Program-made: the position numbers and the translations under genes
Assembly: GCA_964019425.1 (NCBI GenBank)
Contig: OZ025811.1
Span: 434,001-498,000, forward strand
Length of the DNA: 64,000 nt
Source of the DNA: Flectonema sp. DT1601
Taxonomy: Eukaryota > Euglenozoa > Diplonemea > Diplonemida > Diplonemidae
Direction of reading: 5' to 3'
Notes under the pieces: generated by a model
What the model was told of the DNA's origin: nothing
The model's database searches: none
Seen by the model: only the letters and a program-made list of their open reading frames with translations
Shown: one piece after another, positions 1 through 11,119 of the stretch
Layout of the letters: each line of letters opens with the position of its first letter
Position numbering within the stretch: position 1 is the first letter of the stretch

Positions 1-510
1 TCTGCCAGTGTAAACTGTACAGGACTAGACAATAGGAGAGAGAGAAAGAAAGAAACCGAAAATGGGCAGGGAGAGAAGAAAGAAAAAAAATATTAAAAAA
101 ATTTATGCTGAGAGTAATGAAATATAACAAATTTCGCCCTTCGTTTTTTTTTTTTTTTTTTCCCCTTCCAGTTATAGTTACATTCCATCATATAAGCACC
201 TCATTATTAGACAGGAGAGGGACTTGCTACAATGCGATTCCGCAAAGAGTGTCACCAGCTACTTCGTACAACAAAAACTAGTGTTCTGTTTCCATGCATA
301 CACCCAGTAAGCAAATCTGGGGGAGTTCATAACTCAGCAGCGGAACAAGACACCCCATCTGTAAAAACAGACAGACTTACAGCCAACTAATCATATTTGT
401 TTTTTCTTTTTTCTTTTTTCTTTTTACTACTTTTTCTCTTTTTCTTTTGAATTAAAGGGGGAAAAACACCACACAAGATAAGAAGAAGAAAAAAGAAGAA
501 AGAAGGAATG

Positions 511-545
<35 letters not shown>

Positions 546-1008
546 AATAAAATGATCCAAAGGAAAAAGGAAACCGGCAAAATAAAAAAAATAAAAAATA
601 ATAAGAAAAGATTGAAGTTTCATGAGCAGTTGGTATCTACTTTCCCCTGTATGTCAAATCGGGATTTTTTCAACCGCATTTCATGTTTAGGTGAAGGCTC
701 CCCATGATTAAAATAGTACAAGTAATTGTGACTTCATGTCAGATGGATTACTAGCTACCTGTTTTTTGTTGCATAGCTGCAGGTAGCAACCTTTTTAAAA
801 AAAAAAAAAAAAAAAAGAAAAAATAGATACTATCGTAGTAGTGAAAAGCACATAAGGGTAGCCAGCAGGTGAAAGTAGTTCAAAAACTGTATTTTTTTTC
901 TTTTCTGTTTTTTTTATATTTTTAACTTCTCTCGTAGAATCTGATAGGCAGCTCGAATAATCAAAAAAAAAAAAAAAAAAAAAAAGAAAAAAAAGAAAAA
1001 GAAAACCT

Positions 1009-1040
<32 letters not shown>

Positions 1041-2621
1041 CTTCTTTTGAAAATATAAGAGCTATATTCGGCCACTGAGAAAAATCTCGAATCGCCGAAT
1101 CGACGGCAGAAAAATGTGTGCGTATGTAAATCTCTGCAGCAAAGGAACGTCAGCTCTACCAAAAAAAAAAAATGGTTGACGCAGAAGCTGTCGCTGATAA
1201 CATTTTTCTGGCAAATTCTGTATAGTTGTCACATAGTGTGACCCCACCGCGTATATAGTTCATCATTAGTGAAAGAGTCAATAATTAGTTAAATATAATA
1301 ACAGACAAGTACCAGCTGCAAGCTCAAGGATGGTTGCCGCCGATTAAAATGTCTTAACTTTATCGCAAAAAGAAAAAATAAATAGAAAAATGAAAAGAAT
1401 AGAATTTAATTAGCAATACTTTCTAGGTGAAAGCCAGCACAGGAAAGCGACAATCAAATGTTGACCGTACACTAGTCTCTGTATGTAGCGGATTAGTAGT
1501 TTAGTATAGGGGGAGAGGAGATATACCATTTTTGATGATCACTTTTTATTTTTTTAATTTTTTTTTTTTAAATTTCATCTCGCTCTCCCTTATCAGCAGA
1601 GCGATCTGAGTAAATTACTAATTATTTTTATTATTGTTACTCTCTCTCTCTCTCTCTCTCTCCACCCCTTTTTTTTCCGTCTATCACTTTTTTTTTTTTT
1701 TCTTCTTTCGAACACGCACAGAAGGAATAACAGTTTTCGTTCACATGCCGATATCAAATGATCTGGGATGATAAAAGGAACGGAATTTGAAGCACAAAAC
1801 GAACACCAGTATGAGTAGGACACAAACCAGCGCATATACATTCGTACCCTTATTAAAGTCAGAAAATTCATTCAGTATTTATCTTTACGGGGACGTCAGT
1901 CGGTTATAATGCATTACAAAGGAGTCTCTTATACAGACACGCACAATATAATTAAATAAAAATTTCTTTTTTTCCATAGTGTTTGACAGAATATAGAGTG
2001 AATAGAACCAGTTGGTCATCAGACTTTAAGGGGAAAAAAAAGTGATTGAGTATTGTACCAATTGAACCATCGAAATGAAATTTTTTGTTTTCTCTAACCA
2101 GACGACTTTAACTCAATAGATAGTGGCTGAGGGGTTCATTTCATAGCCGACTTCAGTCTTTTTTGTTTTTATTAAGATCGAACTTTCGTTCTTTTTTTTT
2201 TTTTTTTTTTTTTTTCTTCTCGTTATAGTACTTGAGAATTTTATATATTACACTTAACCGGTAGTAAAAGACTTAACAGTAGATTCGACAACCTTCCTGT
2301 TTCTTTTTTTAGTGCAGGGAAAACAAAGAGGACATCATTCTTGATGTACTGATTAGCAGCCTTCCCTTAGAACAATCTGTGATACGTACAAAAGAAAAAA
2401 AAAAAGAAGGGCAGAATCCTTGTAGATGTGCTATAGACATGTAGCAGAACTAGTAAGCAATTAGTATTTAGTTACTTTTTTTTTTTTTCCTTCCTTTAGA
2501 TGTAGACTATAAATCATGCTGCATAGCAAATCTACCCTCGTCAAATCAAAATACAAACAGCCTTCGTATGAGTACAGAGAGTATTTATTGTATAGAGTCT
2601 TTCGTTCTTTCTTAACAATAT

Positions 2622-2652
<31 letters not shown>

Positions 2653-2726
2653 CTCCCCCGAATCTTGACAACGTTAATATCTGAAGCAAACTAAATAGTT
2701 TGCATGTATTTCAGTTATTCTTCTAC

Positions 2727-2757
<31 letters not shown>

Positions 2758-3714
2758 GGAAAAGAATTATTACAAAAAAAAAAAAAGATCGGGGGAAAGA
2801 AGAAAAAAAAAAAAAAATAATAATAATAATAATAACCAAACAGTTTTTAGAAGAATCAGCCAGCAGAATACAATTCTTCCATTCGAAGGTTCTTTCTGAG
2901 TTACAACAAGAGCAGTAACCCCTAAAAACAGAAAAAGCAGAAACTGGTAACAGCTTTTGTAAGGGTATATGGGTATTTATTGCAGAGAAATGAAATAATA
3001 ATAAAAAAAAGTTCGTTTTCTTTACACTAATAATGATAAGCTTTTTTTCAAACTAATAACAAGTTTGTTTGGGTTTTTTTTTTTTTTTTTTTTTTTTCTT
3101 CTTTCTTTCTTTTGATTACCGATAACATACAATGATGAAAATAGTTTTTTTTTTTTTTTTTTTTTTTCTTTTCCTAGAATGGTAGAAAGGAACAGCTCGT
3201 AACAAATTCGTTCAAGTGGGAAGCCTTGACTGATTAGCTAGCTGGTAATCAATCTGGAAAACGAAACAAAAACAAAAGACGAAGGGAGAAAAGCTAATTC
3301 ATTTGTCACCAATTTGTCACTTTTTCTTTTCTTTTTTTTTTTTTTTTTTCTTCTTTAGAAAAAAATATATTAGGTTAATTTAACACCAAAAAAAAAAAAA
3401 AAAAAAAAAAAAACCGGGAAACCGATTAATAGGAAACAAAAGAAAAAAAAAAAGGAATTACCTATCAACAAAATAGCAATACTTCTATATCAATACTCAA
3501 TTTGTTATTGTTATTAGGTACAGCCAAGGAGAGGCGTTTTGAGAGACTTGTTCTCTCGTTATTTTAGTTTTTTTTTCTATTTGTAGCAAATTAGGCTTGT
3601 TCTCTGTTTGAAGGGGATATGAAAACAGAATTACTCATTCGTGGAGAAAGTAGATTCTCTCACATACGTCTTGTGTAGACTTGTTGAGTTTTTTTTCTTC
3701 TTTTTTTCGTTTTC

Positions 3715-3749
<35 letters not shown>

Positions 3750-4303
3750 TTTTTTTTTTTGTTCTTTAGGATTATGAAACAAAAAAAAAAAAAAAAAAGG
3801 AAGAAGGGAAAAAAAAAAATGGAATTAATATACCATTAAAGAAAATAAAATTTTTGTGTTGGTTTAGAATTCTGCACCTCCATCAGTTTAAACAAACTTG
3901 CCTCATGAGCAGTACATTGAATTATTCCGCAAGCTATTTGAAGAGAGTTGTTCTCTTATACGAAAGGAAAAAAAAGAATCGGGGGGGGATAATATCGGAA
4001 CAGACGCTTCTTGCTCCGCTTTTTATTCACCAACTGCCGACGACGATCGTAATGGCGAGATAGCTGAAAGACTTTCGGCAAAACACCTTAGTCATCACGA
4101 CGGAAGATAAGAAAGGAAATTAAAAAGCGAGCAATATATGTCCATCGCTCATATCCCCTCTTTGAAAAACATCACTGAACAACGAGGCAGAAATCTGACA
4201 CTCGCTATAGTTCGGTGAAATTAATTCCGACTCCCAACTAGGGAAATCAGAATGCAAGCGAAAATTAAAAAAAACAGAAACGGAATAGAGGGAGGGCAGA
4301 GAA

Positions 4304-4340
<37 letters not shown>

Positions 4341-5020
4341 GGTATTAATTGCGGCACACACCTGTGTGCAAAAGTCTGATAGACAATATAAAAAATATGA
4401 CATGGGGTAATAGGTATCAAAGAGATTCAAAATAAAAAAAATAAATAAAACAAATAAATAAAAATAACAAGTAACAGCAAACAAGACTGCCCTCATTGCA
4501 GATTGTACTACCTACATTTCTAAAACAAGAAATGACAAAGGAAAGGAGACCTTACTTGCAATCTCTTACACTTTTTAAACTAAACAGAGCACTACCAAGA
4601 AACGAGCATACATGTCAGTCAATAATCAGCAACATAAGAAGATAAATACTTTCACTTTGAGAGGTGAATACAAATTCGATCATGTTTTTTTTTTTTTTTT
4701 CCCCCTCCAAGTATTAAGTGAACACAATACTATTAAGAAAAAAATAGTAACATAAATGATGTTTGTACACGAAAAAAAAAAAACCCCTGTAAACCAGGAT
4801 TCGAATCGTGAGCCTAAAAATAAATACCTTAAGCAAGAATTTATAACCGTGTAGAAAAAGAGGCAGGAGAATTTTGGATTGATTTTCATCCAGAAGACAC
4901 ATTAATAATTTGTGACGACTCAGCAGAGTCAAGATACACTCAGAAAGTAAGCCTTTCCGACGTATCTTCAGTAATAGGTTTTGTTGAGATAAGAACGCCT
5001 ACAAGAACAGGAGGGGAAAG

Positions 5021-5052
<32 letters not shown>

Positions 5053-6590
5053 AAGGAAGGAAGAAGAAAAAGAAATGCTGACGACGACAAGAAATATTTC
5101 TTTTTCTCAGCACAAGAAAATCGACGCATCATAAAACAGAAGAGAGCAAGGGAGAAACTTTCAGAAACTTCCACACAACCGGGATTCAGGATAACCAAAA
5201 AAGGGAGAATCATAACAATGAACGTCTCTTCTGAAAAAAAGGAGCTCTTACGAAATTAGGATACACGATCTGGAACACAACACACAGAATACACACAATC
5301 GCCATCTGTATTTCTCATCATTGTCTTTTGATGGCAAAAAAGTTCAAAGAAAGTACTAATGAACGAATGGTTAACATCTCCTTTCCTTTTTTTTTTTTTT
5401 TTTTAAAGGAGCACATGAAAAATTGTACTGTGCGAAGAAAAGTAATTAAAAAAAACACGAGAGGAGAAATATAAAAAAAAATGAAAAAATAAATAAAAAA
5501 AACACTGCTATTGAGAACAGAGGCCAGCAGATTTCTACTGGCATCTCAGTCTGACTGCAGCAAGACAATCGATTTTCAATGTCCTTATCCTTTTGTTTGA
5601 AATTTGTGTAAAAAAAGAAAAAAAAAAACCTATGCAAACAGGTTTACAGACTGCGAAACCACATCCAAAAAAAATTTTTAAATACAAAAAAATGTGGTAA
5701 AAAAAGAAAGTAAAAAAAAAAAAAAAAAAAAAAAAGAAAGAAAAAAAAAGAAATACAAGGTAGATAAGGCATGGTTCCCACCCTCAGTAGTGTTCATTGC
5801 TCGAACAACTGTGAGAGAAGCGAGTCATGAACAGTATCTGTAATTTTTGTTTCTTCAAATGAAAGGATGAGGAAGAATTAATACAAGGCAGGAGTAAGCA
5901 TTTTAGCTGACTCAAGGACCCGAACAATGCAGGCAGCCAAACATCAGTCTGAAACTCAGACGTAATAGACGAGCTACTTGTTAGCAGCGTACGGCGTTAA
6001 CTACATTGTCAGAACAGTTCACTTTTTTTTTTAAAAAAAAAAAAAAGTTTGTTTTTTTTATTCTTTGTTCCCTTATGTTATTTTTCACGTGTGATCTTTC
6101 CGACTACACAGGACACAGAGGAGTCAATTGCTTTTGAGCAGAAAGGAAGTTTTTTTTTTTTTTTTGTATAACAAAAAAAAAGGTGGAAGAAGACTTTTGC
6201 ATCGATAAGTCTCACTTCTACGTGAAATTGTCGGGCAATATAAAGAATACATGGGGGAATGATGAAAGAGTTGGGGAAAGCAGAACAAACAAAAACATGA
6301 ATAAGGCAGTTTAAAAACTGACCCATATATCACAACAAGGTACCACTACGGAACAAATTTCATTTTTCGAGAAATTTTCTCGCAGTGGGATAAATTAACA
6401 TGCAGCTACACCTTGAGCTACAAGAGAGAAATAAACCATTCGTGACCTGTTGGGAGGAAGACCAACACGTCCCTTCAGCACGACAGCTGAGTTGTTGGAG
6501 TAGGGGAAAAAAAAAGTATAAAAAAAATAATGTAGAAAATGATGCATCATTAGCAGGAGTAACAGAAAGAACTGATTTCATATATTTTCG

Positions 6591-6621
<31 letters not shown>

Positions 6622-7620
6622 CAGTTTGCATATAGACAATTATTTTTTTTTCATAGGGAGGGCTATATTCTTTTTATTTTTTATTTTCTTCTTATTTTCT
6701 ATTTTTTTTTTTTTTCCCCCCCTACTAATTTATGTTACATAGAACTGTTTGCCTAGCCCAACACAAAAAAAAACACGTTTAAACCTGCAACTAAAGAGAG
6801 AATATTGCAGGATCCTTAAGTAATGAAGTATAAAGGGGAGAGTGAAAAAAGTAGATCTTTTTTCTTTTCAGTTTTATTGAGGTTCTTTTTTTTTTTTTTT
6901 TTTTTTTTTTAAATAGAGTTGTTTCCACGCTGAAGATTACAGAAGTAGCTCACTAGTCTGGATAACAGGTCACTGGTGAAAACTATAACATTGCCCAGTT
7001 TACCTAACAGCCGACCAACAACAACAGAAAAAAAAGGGGGAAAAAAAAAAGGGGAAAAAAAAAAAAAAAAAAAAAAAAACTGGTCGGTTTTTTTTCGTTT
7101 CTTAAAATAATATTATTTATTTTTTCCTCCTTCAATTTTTTCCTTCTTTTTTTTCTTTTTCGTTTTCTTTTTTTTTGGCAAATGGACCATTATGCATTTT
7201 TTGTTTGTCTCTCCCTCGGAATATAACTTTGTTAGAGAGAAGACACAAAAGAAAGTCAGAGCCACGGGACATTTCATGCACCAGTGGGAAAACCAACTAC
7301 AGATGACAGTAACAAATTAAGCGGTACGCTTGCTTCATAGCCACCGAAGGCAACAGCTACCACGACATATATGCAGTATGAAAATGATTCACGTTTTCTG
7401 TCTACCAAGAAGAAACGTTTCGCGATTGGTATTCCTTTTTTAAGGTACCTGCAGCGAGTGGAATCTAGGCACAGAGTTGTGTTGATATGTCGGAGCGAAT
7501 GTGACGACAACGCATTGCGAGCACAGGGATATCTGTACCAAGGTAAGGTACGTAATATAGTCCGGCGTACACCAGCAACGTAATTAGAGCAAAAGATGCC
7601 ACATTGCTTTATATCGTGGA
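1..7620. other. Gene-poor, homopolymer-rich region
   Basis: There is no convincing gene in 7.6 kb. The open frames here are mostly translations of A or T runs (for example A33 at 511-543, T runs near 1010-1040 and 3725-3760, A34 at 4305-4338). On the plus strand many T runs are followed directly by TAG or CAG (near 169, 2226, 2497, 2759, 3175, 3357, 3768 and 6621), which looks like a series of splice-acceptor signals, but no good open frame follows them. Simple repeats include TC at about 1641-1662 and TAA at about 2816-2836. One short coding-like stretch at 3898-4110 is listed separately. The part just below 7.6 kb is presumably the 3' flank of the kelch gene. Confidence 0.6.
3898..4110 (+). 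other. Possible orphan exon, plus strand
   Basis: This plus-strand frame reads as a hydrophilic peptide of about 70 residues rich in D, E, K and R and ends at a TAA at 4108-4110. It stands out because it is not made of homopolymer translation. It has no ATG; the first codon is TTG and a stop lies just upstream, so it could only be a last exon, for instance starting after the CAG at 3910-3912. A second frame through the same bases is also open (ATG at 3905), which weakens the case. No family is recognised. It may be chance. Confidence 0.2.
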
Positions 7621-8931
7621 TCAACTTTCGAAAAATGAAATGATATTCGGTGCTATTTCATCAGGATTCACTTCAATGTTACTATCTAATAAATATTGTT
7701 TAACACATTGACGTAGTGACATTGGTCTAAGTAATACCTCTATATGATCATTTACGTATCCGTTTCCCTCAACACAACCGCCGAAAGTTAGAATCGTATT
7801 TTTCCATCGAACAGTTGTTGGTCGAGTCCTCCCTCCGAATGAGATTTTATTTATTTGTGTCCATTCCATTTTTCGTAAGTCTAGTTGATGACTGTCAACC
7901 AAATACGTGTATGAACCTCCAGTGAATATTGCAAAGAAACCGTTATGGCAAATAGCTGTCGAACACATTCTGTGACTCGGTATAGATCCAGTTGTGATTA
8001 ATTCCCTGCAGATGAATGTTGTTAAGTCAATTTCAAATACATCGTTTAAGAAACCAGTTGAAGTGAGTGCCCTTCCTCCAAAAACAATCATCTTTTGTCC
8101 ATTAAGTGCCGTAACGTGGTACATTCTTTCTTGTGGAGCATATCCTTTGTATCTCCGTGGAATCCACTTTTTCAACTTGTAATTATATTCCCAAAGGTCT
8201 CTGTGTAGTGTTTTATCATCCTGACCACCACCAAAGATGTACATGCTGTTACCATGTGAGACTGATGTGTGACCCTTTCTCTTAGATGGTATCCCAGATC
8301 CTCCTTTAGTACGTTGCAAAGTCCATTTGTTTGTATTTAAATTTAGTGACCAGAGATCATTCAACCAACAGGTATGAATTGCTAACGTTGTTTCAGCAAC
8401 ACCACCAAACAAGTACATGTATTCTTTATGTACAACTGCTGTGTGTCCTGCTCTTGCTCTAGGTTTTTCAAAACTGCGTTGTGGTTGAGGAATTCTGTTC
8501 CATGTTTTACTTACAAAGTGGAACTTCCAAAGTTCATCAGAACAGCGACCATCTCTTCCTCCGAATACGATCATTGAGTCTTCGTAGACTACTGCTGTGT
8601 GACCAAAACGTGGTGAGGGTAGTGGACCTTCAGGAGAACTACTCTGTTCCACAGATAGCAATTCTTGGGTAAATAACATAGTATTCTCTTCTTCATTTGT
8701 ATCATCATAATTATCGAGAACTTCTTTCCATTTGTGTGTATTATGAGGTTGAGCTATGTGCTTACTTCCATTTATCGCTCCTGCCGGTAGCGGTGGTGCA
8801 TTCCCTCCAGAAGTCAACACATCTCCAATCGGTGTTCCAATATTTACTGATTCTGAAGAAGAACTCGAATTGCTCTCCCAGTTAGCTCCCCACGTGGGGG
8901 ATGTTGGCATTGCAAACTGCGCTGTATTCAT
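7621..8931 (-). CDS. Kelch-repeat protein (six-bladed propeller)
   Basis: A 436-residue protein without visible introns. After a low-complexity, Ser-rich N-terminus of about 100 residues there are six kelch blades, seen as paired glycines after a hydrophobic strand: MIVFGGRDG, MYLFGGVAE, MYIFGGGQDD, MIVFGGRAL, FAIFTGGSY and ILTFGGCVEG. Six such repeats form a beta-propeller that normally binds protein partners; no enzyme domain, BTB or F-box is attached. The last 35 residues are helical. The start is the ATG at 8931: the frame stays open upstream but without another ATG, and a CAG (8935-8937) lies 3 nt before it. Partners cannot be inferred. Nearest relatives are LZTR/RABEPK-style kelch proteins by architecture only. 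Confidence 0.85.
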   Translation of the reverse strand: MNTAQFAMPTSPTWGANWESNSSSSSESVNIGTPIGDVLTSGGNAPPLPAGAINGSKHIAQPHNTHKWKEVLDNYDDTNEEENTMLFTQELLSVEQSSSPEGPLPSPRFGHTAVVYEDSMIVFGGRDGRCSDELWKFHFVSKTWNRIPQPQRSFEKPRARAGHTAVVHKEYMYLFGGVAETTLAIHTCWLNDLWSLNLNTNKWTLQRTKGGSGIPSKRKGHTSVSHGNSMYIFGGGQDDKTLHRDLWEYNYKLKKWIPRRYKGYAPQERMYHVTALNGQKMIVFGGRALTSTGFLNDVFEIDLTTFICRELITTGSIPSHRMCSTAICHNGFFAIFTGGSYTYLVDSHQLDLRKMEWTQINKISFGGRTRPTTVRWKNTILTFGGCVEGNGYVNDHIEVLLRPMSLRQCVKQYLLDSNIEVNPDEIAPNIISFFES

Positions 8932-9012
8932 ATTCTGAAATGCCTTTACCTCAATAAGGCTGACTGTGTATGAGAAATAATGTAAAAAGACGAGATCTTT
9001 AAAACGAGTCAA

Positions 9013-10666
9013 CAGTCACCTCCTTCTTAATGATTAACACCTGTGTGAATAAACAGAATCTAATCTTATTTTATAGTACAATCCAAACCTGATCAAGATG
9101 AGAGGATCACAAGTAAATATATGACAGATGTGCTGAAACCTTGAAGCCTTGTTCACACAGATAGACCTATCACGTATTGTGAAAACAAAATACAGAAGAA
9201 AATGAAAGAATGCTTCATGAGGAGGACAACCATGTCAGAAGACGAACGAAGTAAAGGCAAAATCGATTCTCAGTAACAGAGAATGACCAATAATTGAAAG
9301 GAGGTTAAGAGAACATAAATAAAAGATAAAAACGATTCGTACAACTACAAGGTGTGATCTTAAATTTTCCTACCTCCCCCCCAAGAAGGCAACACAGTGA
9401 TATTGCAGTAACTTTTGTTGATACTTGAATCTGTCACAAGTAAGAATCAGATATGAACTAGCTAGCAAAGGTAATAAAAAAATAAAAAGTGACTCGGAAA
9501 AAAAAGATAAGACTACTACCGTAGTAATTGCGACCACATTCCGTAGGTAAACTTGCTTCACAGTCACGCGTTGCCTTTTTATTATATTTTTTCGCCTTAA
9601 TTCCCGATCGCTATTTTTTTTGTTCTTTTTTTTTTTTTTCATTTTCATTTCATATCACTTTTTTTTTTTTTTTTTTTCATTTTTTTTCTTTTTTTGAAAC
9701 AAAGCACAAGTGTAACCAGAATGAAAAAAATACAGAATGGATGTATAATAGAACTATAAAAAAAATTAAAAAAAAATTGCGCATACAAGTTGCACGTGGT
9801 TAGCCCAGTCACATTGTTTGGCACCTAATACCCGATGTAGCTTCCAAACCCATCGACATCCGATTGGCAAAGTTAACATGAAAAGAAAGGTGCGAACAGC
9901 TGAATAAAAAGAGAGGAAAGAAATCACCTGCACGACAAGTGTCAGGTAAATTTCCATTGAGGAGAAAGGGAAGGGTGTACAAACAGCCGTAAAGAGATGG
10001 GGAGGTACAAACATAATCTGAATCCCAACAAAAGGTTGGCTCAGAAAAGAGTAAAAACTACAGCCAAATTACTGTGATCATTTTTATTTTATTTTTTTAT
10101 TATTTTCTTTTGCAAAAATAATTGCCAAAAGAAACTATAAAAAAGAAAGAAAAAGAAAAGAAAAAAAAAAGAAAAAAAAATAGAAACCGTTAAACTGGAT
10201 CGTTAATTTTTCAACTTCAAAAAACAGGAAAACGACAAGTGTCGTTCCACTAACAGAGGAGGGGGGAAAAAAAAAGAAAATCACTGTTAAATTGTCGAAA
10301 ATATTTCTGATGATGCAATTGCTTTCCAAAGCAGCTGAATGTCTTCAAAATATATTACAACTTCGATCTTCAACGTGATTTCTTTTCATTTCCCGACAAC
10401 ATCATGAGAAACTCAACGACGTGAAAACGCCGTGAATAGTCCTAACAATCCCGAATAGTAACTATTATTCTTTCTTTTTTTTTTTTTTTTTCTTCCTTTC
10501 CTTTTATTTTCCCACAAAAAAGCTTTCCAAGCCTACGTGAAAGAGATGAAAACCTATATTCTAACAGAGGGCTACCCCTAAACAATAAAGCAATAATAAT
10601 GCTATGGTTGAACCTATCGTTACGATAACAGAAACAGCTATTCTACCACTTAAGTGTGACTAGCAT
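9013..10666. other. Intergenic region between SLBP and kelch genes
   Basis: There are no supported genes. It contains T runs near 9610-9640 and 9660-9677 and an A-rich stretch around 10140-10180. The open frames are short and homopolymer-based. Confidence 0.6.
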
Positions 10667-11101
10667 TCAAGTAGAACAGCTACTGGTAGCTTGATTGCTA
10701 TGATAATTTAAATTCTTGTAGAGGTTAAGTCGACTCTCACCTTTAGGTGATTGTAAAGAAGGCATGTTAAAGTCATGTTTGAAGTAACTATTTATTAATT
10801 CACTTGTCGCCTGATCGTATTCAGTTGTCGTTGTTGTTGTTTCCGCAGATGGTAACGTAGCTTTTTCATAATACTGTTCGATGCATCCACGCCACTCAAG
10901 TTGCATCCGTTCCCATTTTCTCTTTGATATAGTTGCGTTACTTTTTGGACTAACAGGCGGAGTGAATGGGTAGCCCTCATCACCCCTTTGTTCTTTTGGT
11001 ACTCTCGCAGCATATAGTACATAGGCATCGGAAGACTTTACAACCGCAATCTGTTTCCTGCGCCGTACGCTCTTAGCACTCATCTCCACTTTGCTTTCCA
11101 T
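10667..11101 (-). CDS. Histone stem-loop binding protein (SLBP), small form
   Basis: A 144-residue protein. Residues about 12-79 follow the RNA-binding domain of SLBP, which holds the stem-loop at the 3' end of histone mRNAs. Visible landmarks are RRRKQI (13-18), a Tyr pair in the AYVLY segment, VPKEQR (34-39), a TP at 47-48, and SKRKWERMQLEWRG (59-72), which corresponds to the family's S-R-R-x-W-D...W motif. In animal SLBP the TPNK loop carries a regulatory phosphothreonine; here it reads TPPV with SPKS just after it. The remaining 65 residues are Thr/Ser-rich and unrelated. The ATG at 11101 is chosen; a CAG lies 30 nt upstream (11132-11134). The frame upstream of this ATG uses only a GTG. 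The assignment rests on motif reading and is divergent. Confidence 0.7.
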   Translation of the reverse strand: MESKVEMSAKSVRRRKQIAVVKSSDAYVLYAARVPKEQRGDEGYPFTPPVSPKSNATISKRKWERMQLEWRGCIEQYYEKATLPSAETTTTTTEYDQATSELINSYFKHDFNMPSLQSPKGESRLNLYKNLNYHSNQATSSCST

Positions 11102-11119
11102 TGCAGAGCATGGAAGCAC

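Noticed and set aside
4790-4830. tRNA-like B box (GATTCGAATCC on the minus strand)
   Set aside because: No A box or foldable acceptor stem could be found at the right distance.
387-6756. Many 60-118 codon frames with Phe or Lys runs
   Set aside because: They are translations of T and A runs and their flanks, with no domain and no consistent start.
7274-7624. 116-codon open frame on the minus strand next to the kelch gene
   Set aside because: The composition is not protein-like, it directly follows the kelch stop, and an overlapping plus-strand frame is equally open. It is most likely the kelch 3' flank.
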